From: Proteobacteria bacterium UBA2363
Lineage (GTDB): Bacteria; Pseudomonadota; Gammaproteobacteria; Xanthomonadales; UBA2363
Assembly (NCBI GenBank): GCA_002344355.1
Contig: DDTN01000011.1
Coordinates: 3,502 to 22,410, forward strand
DNA: 18,909 nt
Direction of reading: 5' to 3'
Below the pieces are notes generated by a model that had not been told where the DNA came from, ran no database searches, and saw nothing but the letters and a program-made list of their open reading frames with translations. A program made the translations under genes and the position numbers. Of this stretch, positions 14,545 to 18,909 are shown one piece after another (within the stretch, counting starts at the first letter, position 1; every line of letters begins with the position of its first letter).

Positions 14545-15527
14545 TGGTCGCCGTGCCCCGCACCACGCCGGCCCTGCCGGCGATCCGCTTCGACTGCCTG
14601 AAGACGCCGGGAGACGAGCTGCTGGACCGCCCGGACACGCTGGCGGTGGTCGGCTTCGGCACCGGTCCCGGCCGCGACCCGGATCCGCGCCGCCTGCGGG
14701 TGCCGCTGCGGACCCTGGACCGGCCGCCGCCGGTGGAGCGCTGGTCGGTCGCCGGCGAGGTGCGCCACGGCGGCGATGGCGAACTGGCCTGGAGCTGCGG
14801 TGGCGGTTACCTGCTGCTGTCGGTGGTGGTCGCCGAAGCCGGCCATGGCGGTCCGCGCGGCGCCGCCGCCCATGCCTACCGCCTGCTGCTGGACGCCATG
14901 GACCGGCACCGGCACCGTTGCCTGCTGCGCTGCTGGAACTACCTGGACGCGATCAACGACGGAACCGACGACCGCGAGCGCTACCGGCAGTTCAGCATCG
15001 GCCGCGCCGAGGGCATCGCCCGGCTGGACTGCAGCGACTACCCGGCGGCCACCGCGATCGGCCGGGTCGACGGCGAGCGCGAGCTGGTGGTGTTCGCGCT
15101 CGCCGCGCAGGCGCCCGGCCATCCGGTCGAGAATCCCCGCCAGGTCAGCGCCTACCGCTATCCGCGCCAGTACGGTCCGGTGCCGCCCAGCTTCGCGCGG
15201 GCCATGCGCCTGGCCACCCCGCAGCCGTCGCTGCTGATCTCGGGCACCGCCAGCGTGGTCGGCCACGCCACCGTCCACGACACCGTCGCCGAGCAGACCG
15301 ACGAGACGCTGCGCAACCTCGACGCGCTGGTCGCGCAGGCCGGCATGGGCCGCACCCTCAGCCACGGCGAGATCTGCCTGAAGGCCTACCTGCGCCACGC
15401 CGGCGACCTCGACGTCGTGCGCGACCGCCTGGCCGGCGCCGGCCTGGACCTGTCCCGCATCCTGTTCCTGGAAGGCGACATCTGCCGTCACGACCTGCTG
15501 GTCGAGATCGACGGCGTGCTGAGCTGA
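14544..15527 (+). CDS. xanB2: XanB2-type chorismatase (3-/4-hydroxybenzoate synthase)
   Basis: The 327-residue protein matches the XanB2/Hyg5/FkbO chorismatase family. It has two YjgF-like halves, with the SWSVAGEVRHG-like strand (here ERWSVAGEVRHG), CLLRCWNYLDAIN in the first half and GTASVVGHATVHDTVAEQTDETLRN (about residues 233-257) in the second. EICLKAYLR and HDLLVEIDGV near the end carry the acidic residue used for pyruvate elimination in this family. In Xanthomonas, XanB2 converts chorismate to 3- and 4-hydroxybenzoate plus pyruvate; the 3-isomer starts xanthomonadin and the 4-isomer feeds ubiquinone. The gene starts in a 4-base overlap with the halogenase-like gene, so both are co-translated. 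The length is near the family norm. The exact product ratio cannot be read off. Confidence 0.9.
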   Translation: MVAVPRTTPALPAIRFDCLKTPGDELLDRPDTLAVVGFGTGPGRDPDPRRLRVPLRTLDRPPPVERWSVAGEVRHGGDGELAWSCGGGYLLLSVVVAEAGHGGPRGAAAHAYRLLLDAMDRHRHRCLLRCWNYLDAINDGTDDRERYRQFSIGRAEGIARLDCSDYPAATAIGRVDGERELVVFALAAQAPGHPVENPRQVSAYRYPRQYGPVPPSFARAMRLATPQPSLLISGTASVVGHATVHDTVAEQTDETLRNLDALVAQAGMGRTLSHGEICLKAYLRHAGDLDVVRDRLAGAGLDLSRILFLEGDICRHDLLVEIDGVLS

Positions 15528-15595
15528 CGGGCGGTCCAGGCCCGGCCTGCCGGCGGCGGCCATGGCGAGGCGCCCGGCGCGGCATTCGCGCGAAC

Positions 15596-15640
15596 GGACG
15601 GCCTGCCGACAGGCCGTCCGGACCTGCGCCCGACAGGCGC
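15596..15640. terminator. Strong hairpin between convergent xanB2 and nudC
   Basis: GGACGGCCTG at 15596-15605 and CAGGCCGTCC at 15610-15619 form a perfect 10-bp stem with a 4-base loop. A second small hairpin follows, with GCGCC at 15626-15630 and GGCGC at 15636-15640. Together they sit in the 276-base space between two converging genes, so a bidirectional terminator or mRNA 3' stabiliser is likely. No T-tract follows either arm, so Rho or another factor may be needed. The rest of 15528-15803 shows no gene. Confidence 0.6.
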
Positions 15641-15803
15641 GACCAAGAACACGCGGGACGTTCGGCCTTCGCCCGGCTGCCTTGAGCCTGCCCGGCCCCG
15701 GCGCCGCCCGGCGGCAAGCTGCCGGACGGCCACCGCCAGGACGTCCGGTCCCGCCGGCCGCCGGAGCGCGGCCTGGCGGGCCGCGGTGGGCGCCTCCGCC
15801 CGG

Positions 15804-16745
15804 CTACCAGGCGCGGCCGTCGGGGATCGGCCGCCCGGTGACCTCGCGGTGCCAGTGCTCCAGCAGCCAGCGGGCGATCGACAGCGGCGGCGACAGCACC
15901 ACGGTGCCCTCGGCGAGGCCGGCGGCGAGTTGGTCCGGGTCGAACCAGCGGGCATCGTCCAGTTCCTCGCCGACGGCGATGCGGCGGTCCTGCGCACGCG
16001 CCTCGAAGCCCAGCATCAGCGAGCCAGGGAACGGCCAGGGCTGCGAGCCCAGGTAGCGCGCGGACGTCACCCTGACGCCGGCCTCCTCGTGGACCTCGCG
16101 GGCCACCGCCGCCTCCAGGGTCTCGCCGGGCTCGACGAAGCCCGCCAGGGTCGACCAGCGTCCGGGCGCCCAGGCGGCCTGGCGGCCGAGCAGGCAGGCG
16201 TCGCCATGCCGCACCGCGACGATGATGGCCGGATCGGTGCGCGGGAACTGGACGCTGCCGCAGGCCGGGCACTGCAGCCGGTGGCCGGCCGCGGCGACCT
16301 GCAGCAGGCCGCCGCAACCGCTGCACCAGCGGGTCCGCAGGCGCCAGGCCAGCAGGCCGCGCGCCGCGGCGAGGATGCCGGACTCGCTGGCCGGCAGGCT
16401 CGCCGCGGCCTCGCGCAGCCCGGTCCAGGCGCCGGCCGGCACCGGCGCCACCTGTGGCTGCTGGGCGGCGAACAGGGCGCGGCCGGCGCGCCGGCCCAGG
16501 AACAGCCATTGCGGCGGCAGCACTTCGAGGGCGTCGCCGGGCACCAGGGCCAGGCGGCGCTCGGGGGTCAGCACCGCCGCGCCGTCCTCGCGCAGGAACA
16601 GCCAGTCGGCCTCGGCCGCCATCGCCAGGGTGGCGACCAGGTCGTCGCGTTCGCGAAGCTCGGCACAGCGGTCGAGGTCGGCGCTTGCGAAGGCGTAACC
16701 GGGCGGCCCGGGCGCGTCGACCGGGACGTCCGCAGGCCGGCTCAT
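15804..16745 (-). CDS. nudC: NAD+/NADH diphosphatase (NudC)
   Basis: The 313-residue protein has the full NudC layout. An N-terminal domain is followed by a four-cysteine zinc ribbon (Cys141, Cys144, Cys159, Cys162), then FPRTDPAIIV, a complete Nudix box starting at GFVEPGET (residues 202-209) and continuing REVHEEAGV (217-225), and SQPWPFPGSLM at 234-244, the signature that distinguishes NADH diphosphatases from other Nudix enzymes. It hydrolyses NADH or NAD to NMN(H) and AMP and in E. coli also removes NAD caps from RNA. ATG 16745 is chosen; an ORF upstream to 16838 would run into erpA. A gap of 49 bases separates it from erpA on the same strand. Confidence 0.95.
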   Translation of the reverse strand: MSRPADVPVDAPGPPGYAFASADLDRCAELRERDDLVATLAMAAEADWLFLREDGAAVLTPERRLALVPGDALEVLPPQWLFLGRRAGRALFAAQQPQVAPVPAGAWTGLREAAASLPASESGILAAARGLLAWRLRTRWCSGCGGLLQVAAAGHRLQCPACGSVQFPRTDPAIIVAVRHGDACLLGRQAAWAPGRWSTLAGFVEPGETLEAAVAREVHEEAGVRVTSARYLGSQPWPFPGSLMLGFEARAQDRRIAVGEELDDARWFDPDQLAAGLAEGTVVLSPPLSIARWLLEHWHREVTGRPIPDGRAW

Positions 16746-16794
16746 CGGGGCAGGCTGCCGGGCGACACGCGCGGCGGCGCCGGCGCCACCGCGG

Positions 16795-17160
16795 TCAGGC
16801 CGAGAACGACGAGCCGCACCCGCAGGTGGTGCGGGCATTGGGGTTGCGGATCACGAACTGGGCGCCGCTGAGGCCCTCGGTATAGTCGATCTCGGCGCCC
16901 TGCAGGTACTGCAGGCTGAGCGGATCGACCAGCACGGTGATGCCGTCGCGGCGCACCGCCAGGTCGTCGTCCTCGGCGGCCTCCTCGAAGGCGAAGCCGT
17001 ACTGGAAGCCCGAACAGCCGCCGCCGGTGATGTAGACCCGCAGCTTGAGGCCCGGGTTGCCCTCCTCGGCCACCAGGGCGCCGACCTTGGCGGCAGCGGC
17101 AGGCGTGACCTGGATCAGGCCTTCGGGCGGGGCGGGCACGGCAACGTCCATGGCCGCCAT
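16795..17160 (-). CDS. erpA: A-type iron-sulfur carrier protein ErpA
   Basis: The 121-residue protein has the three A-type carrier cysteines: Cys49 in GGGCSGFQYGF, and Cys113 and Cys115 in TCGCGSSF at the C-terminus. LIQVTPAAAAKV and DPLSLQYLQGAEIDY are also typical. ErpA takes [4Fe-4S] clusters from the Isc machinery and passes them to client enzymes. ATG 17160 is my choice; ATG 17151 is equally possible. A TTG at 17187 overlaps the bactofilin stop by 3-4 bases and would add nine residues, mostly Gly, Ala and Pro. The gene is probably co-transcribed with the bactofilin gene upstream and nudC downstream. Confidence 0.95.
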   Translation of the reverse strand: MAAMDVAVPAPPEGLIQVTPAAAAKVGALVAEEGNPGLKLRVYITGGGCSGFQYGFAFEEAAEDDDLAVRRDGITVLVDPLSLQYLQGAEIDYTEGLSGAQFVIRNPNARTTCGCGSSFSA

Positions 17161-17183
17161 GATCGGGGCGCCGGCGCCGGGGT

Positions 17184-17591
17184 TCAAGGCTCGCCGTCGG
17201 GCCCGGACAGCTGCCGGGGGGGTTCCCGCTCCTGGACGAGCTGGCCGGTCACCGCGGCGCCGACCGCCATCTGCAGCAGCTTGTAGTGGATGTTGCCCTG
17301 CACCTGGGCGTTGGGCAGCAGCTCGACCTTCTCGGCGCCCAGGATGTTGCCGGCCAGATGGCCGTTGACCACCACGTGCGGCACCCGCACCTCGCCCTCG
17401 ACGCGGCCCTGCTCGCTGATCGAGAGCATCGCCTCGCCGCCCTTCTCGGCCAGGATCGAACCCTTGACCTGGCCGTCGACGTACAGGCCGCCGGTGAAAT
17501 GCACGTCGCCCTCGACCCGGGTGTTGCGCCCGATCAGGGTGTCGACCTGGCCGTTGCCGCCCTGCCGGGCCGGTTGCTTGCCTCCGAACAT
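17184..17591 (-). CDS. Bactofilin (polymer-forming cytoskeletal protein)
   Basis: This 135-residue protein is of the bactofilin (DUF583) family, which self-assembles without nucleotide into filaments or patches at the inner membrane. The central region is a right-handed beta-helix, seen as regularly spaced short strands with Gly/Val turns (TRVEGDVHFTGGLYVDGQV, GRVEGEVRVPHVVVNGHL, AQVQGNIHYK). The flanking ends are short and disordered-looking, with an N-terminal MFGGKQ. ATG 17591 shares one base with the preceding stop (TGATG); a GTG at 17594 is also possible. AAGGGA lies about 7 bases upstream. Its neighbour upstream is a coiled-coil membrane protein that could anchor it. Confidence 0.93.
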   Translation of the reverse strand: MFGGKQPARQGGNGQVDTLIGRNTRVEGDVHFTGGLYVDGQVKGSILAEKGGEAMLSISEQGRVEGEVRVPHVVVNGHLAGNILGAEKVELLPNAQVQGNIHYKLLQMAVGAAVTGQLVQEREPPRQLSGPDGEP

Positions 17592-18328
17592 CACGATGTC
17601 CCTTGCTGTGCCGCCCGGCTCCAGGCCAGCGTGCGCTCGACCGCCGTGCCGCCGCGCGGGGCGAGGCGGATGCGGACGGTGTGCGGCTGGAAGTCGCCGG
17701 GCAGGGTGATGCGCCCCTCGAGGCGCTGGAAGTAGCGGAAATCGAAGGCCAGGCCCTCGGCGCTGCCGGGCGGCACCAGCGAGGGCCAGTCCAGGCGCTC
17801 GGTGCGGCCGTCGCGCTGGCCCTCGACCGCCAGCGTCAGGCGCCCCGTGGTGGTGCCGCGCGGGTCGCTGGACTGGGTGACCAGGGCGCTGAACGCGACC
17901 GAGCCGTCCTCGGACGGCCGCAGCACCAGTTCGTGCAGGTCCAGCGGCTGGCGCTGCGCGCCCGGCCCGATCAGGCGGTCGTAGACCGCCAGGTCGCGGC
18001 GCAGCTGGGCGATCTCGTCGTCCTTGGCGGCCAGCGCGCCCTGCACGTTCTCGTTGGCCAGGCGGGCGATCTGCTCGGAGCGCTCGACCACGGCCAGGCG
18101 CTGCTCGATATCGGCCAGGCGCCTGCGGTTGACCTCCAGGGCAGCCTGCGACTGCGCGAGATCGGCCGCCAGCGTGCCGGCCTGCGGGATCATCACGTAA
18201 CGGCCGACCACGTAGGCGGCCAGCACGGTCAGCAGCCAGCCGGCCAGCAGCAGCAGGCGCTGGCGGCGCACGCGCTGCGGATCGACGATGCGCAGGCTCG
18301 GCATCGGCGTGTGGCCGGAGAGGGACAT
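17591..18328 (-). CDS. Single-pass coiled-coil membrane protein (DUF6776-like)
   Basis: The protein (245 residues from ATG 18328) has a short cytoplasmic N-terminus with a basic VRRQR stretch, one transmembrane helix at about residues 24-46 (LLLLAGWLLTVLAAYVVG), then a predicted coiled coil of about 50-110 (LAADLAQSQAAL to DEIAQLRRDLAVYDRL) and a beta-rich periplasmic domain of about 115-240. This resembles a family often found beside bactofilin and erpA in Xanthomonadales and Pseudomonas, which I believe is called DUF6776. No reaction is known. Its one-base overlap with the bactofilin gene suggests that the two act together. The start is uncertain: ATG 18304 and a TTG at 18385 are in frame too. 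Confidence 0.75.
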   Translation of the reverse strand: MSLSGHTPMPSLRIVDPQRVRRQRLLLLAGWLLTVLAAYVVGRYVMIPQAGTLAADLAQSQAALEVNRRRLADIEQRLAVVERSEQIARLANENVQGALAAKDDEIAQLRRDLAVYDRLIGPGAQRQPLDLHELVLRPSEDGSVAFSALVTQSSDPRGTTTGRLTLAVEGQRDGRTERLDWPSLVPPGSAEGLAFDFRYFQRLEGRITLPGDFQPHTVRIRLAPRGGTAVERTLAWSRAAQQGTS

Positions 18329-18447
18329 GGCGGGCAGGTGACCGGAAAGGGGACGATTAGGCCGCCAGGCGGCGGACCAGGTCAAGGGCAGGGGTCACGG
18401 ACCCGGCCCGGGCCCGCCGGTCGGCCAGGCAAGGGCAGGGCCGGCGG

Positions 18448-18465
18448 GGCACCGGACTCGGTGCC
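18448..18465. terminator. Inverted repeat between bfr and the coiled-coil gene
   Basis: GGCACCG at 18448-18454 and CGGTGCC at 18459-18465 are perfect 7-bp arms with a 4-base loop, located 118 bases after the bfr stop on the minus strand. The arms are identical to those at 6721-6747. No T-run follows, so the terminator role is tentative. Confidence 0.35.
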
Positions 18466-18512
18466 AGGTCGCCGGCCGCGGCCTGCCAGCCAGCTCAGCC
18501 CGCGCCGGTGGC

Positions 18513-18559
18513 GGAACCGGAACCGGAACCGGAACCGGTGCCGGTGCCGGGCCGGTGCC
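18513..18559. repeat. Hexanucleotide microsatellite (GGAACC/GGTGCC)
   Basis: Four perfect GGAACC units (18513-18536) run directly into two GGTGCC units (18537-18548), with another GGTGCC at 18554-18559. The array lies 24 bases past the bfr stop codon, in the 254-base non-coding region that extends to the coiled-coil gene. Its length probably varies by strand slippage; a regulatory effect is unproven. Confidence 0.8.
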
Positions 18560-18582
18560 GGTCGCAGCAGCCGCGTCCGGAC

Positions 18583-18909
18583 TCAGCTCTCGATCTTGGT
18601 TTGCAGGTAGGGCGTCGCGCCCAGGCGCTCGATCAGGGCGAGCTGGGTCTCCAGCCAGTCGACGTGCTCTTCCTCGCTTTCCAGGATGTCCTCGAGCAGC
18701 TCGCGGCTGACGTAGTCGCCGACCTGCTCGCAGTGGGCGATGCCGGCCTTGAGGTCCGGGATCGCCTGCATCTCCAGCGCCAGGTCGCAGCGGAAGACCT
18801 CCTCGGGGTTCTCGCCGATGCGCAGCTTGCCCAAGCTCTGCAGGTTGGGCAGGCCGTCCAGGAACAGGATGCGCTCGATCAGCCGATCGGCGTGCTTCAT
18901 CTCGTCGAT
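18583..18909 (-). CDS. bfr: Bacterioferritin, 5' truncated by window edge
   Basis: The visible 108 residues are the C-terminal two-thirds of a bacterioferritin. They begin IDEMKHADRLIERILFLDG, the conserved helix B end with a ferroxidase-centre Glu and His, continue NPEEVFRCDLALEMQAIPDL and finish with LLEDILESEEEHVDWLETQL, which supplies further metal ligands in helix D. The reading frame stays open across the right edge, so the true start lies outside; the internal Met at 18900 is not it. Bacterioferritins oxidise and store iron in a 24-mer cage with heme. The typical heme-ligand Met (Met52 in E. coli) is the Met of DEMKHAD, visible here. Confidence 0.95.
   Translation of the reverse strand: MDEMKHADRLIERILFLDGLPNLQSLGKLRIGENPEEVFRCDLALEMQAIPDLKAGIAHCEQVGDYVSRELLEDILESEEEHVDWLETQLALIERLGATPYLQTKIES

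Noticed and set aside
1..18909. tRNA, rRNA, insertion sequences, integrase or prophage genes
   Set aside because: I saw no cloverleaf-like tRNA sequence, transposase or integrase motif, or flanking direct repeats typical of a mobile element; base composition is uniform across the window.

Overview
The window is very GC-rich chromosomal DNA (third codon positions almost all G or C) from a gammaproteobacterium, most probably of the order Lysobacterales/Xanthomonadales (Xanthomonas, Lysobacter or Luteimonas relatives). The main evidence is a biosynthetic locus of the xanthomonadin type, a halogenated aryl polyene, that includes a XanB2-type chorismatase. The housekeeping genes beside it (nudC, erpA, bactofilin, bfr) are ordinary for this group. 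I cannot name the genus.

Layout: 1-38 may hold the 3' end of an upstream gene, and 123-205 is a 7-bp tandem repeat. A DUF218 (YdcF/SanA-type) membrane protein lies on the minus strand (205-900). Divergent from it runs a plus-strand operon (1083-5475): ketoacyl synthase, chain-length-factor-like partner, family 2 glycosyltransferase and a flavin-dependent halogenase-like protein. Converging on it is a long minus-strand run (13098 down to 5489). In transcription order it encodes an acyl carrier protein, a COG4648-type membrane protein, a short hotdog dehydratase, an LpxL-like acyltransferase, a LolA-like carrier, an MMPL exporter, a second hotdog protein and a FabG-like ketoreductase. After a gap come two unrecognised genes, one secreted protein and one membrane protein. 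Divergent from the ACP gene, a second plus-strand unit (13219-15527) carries another halogenase-like flavoprotein and the chorismatase.

How the genes fit together (inference from families): the chorismatase makes 3-hydroxybenzoate from chorismate. An ACP-bound aryl starter is extended by the KS/CLF pair, with ketoreduction by the FabG-like enzyme and dehydration by the two hotdog proteins, so that conjugated double bonds accumulate. Flavin-dependent halogenases may brominate the product. The glycosyltransferase and acyltransferase probably build the lipid or sugar head group, and the LolA-like protein and MMPL exporter move the product to the outer membrane. No aryl:ACP ligase (AMP-binding enzyme) is visible, so starter activation must be encoded elsewhere.

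The right part (15804-18909, minus strand) is a housekeeping block: nudC, erpA, a bactofilin, a coiled-coil membrane protein resembling the DUF6776 type, and the truncated bacterioferritin gene. A strong 10-bp hairpin separates it from the pigment locus. The locus matches a known class rather than an unknown system. Its less usual features are two halogenase-like enzymes, an ACP with Val instead of Asp before the carrier serine, extensive gene overlap, the missing ligase and two unexplained genes at the end of the minus-strand run.
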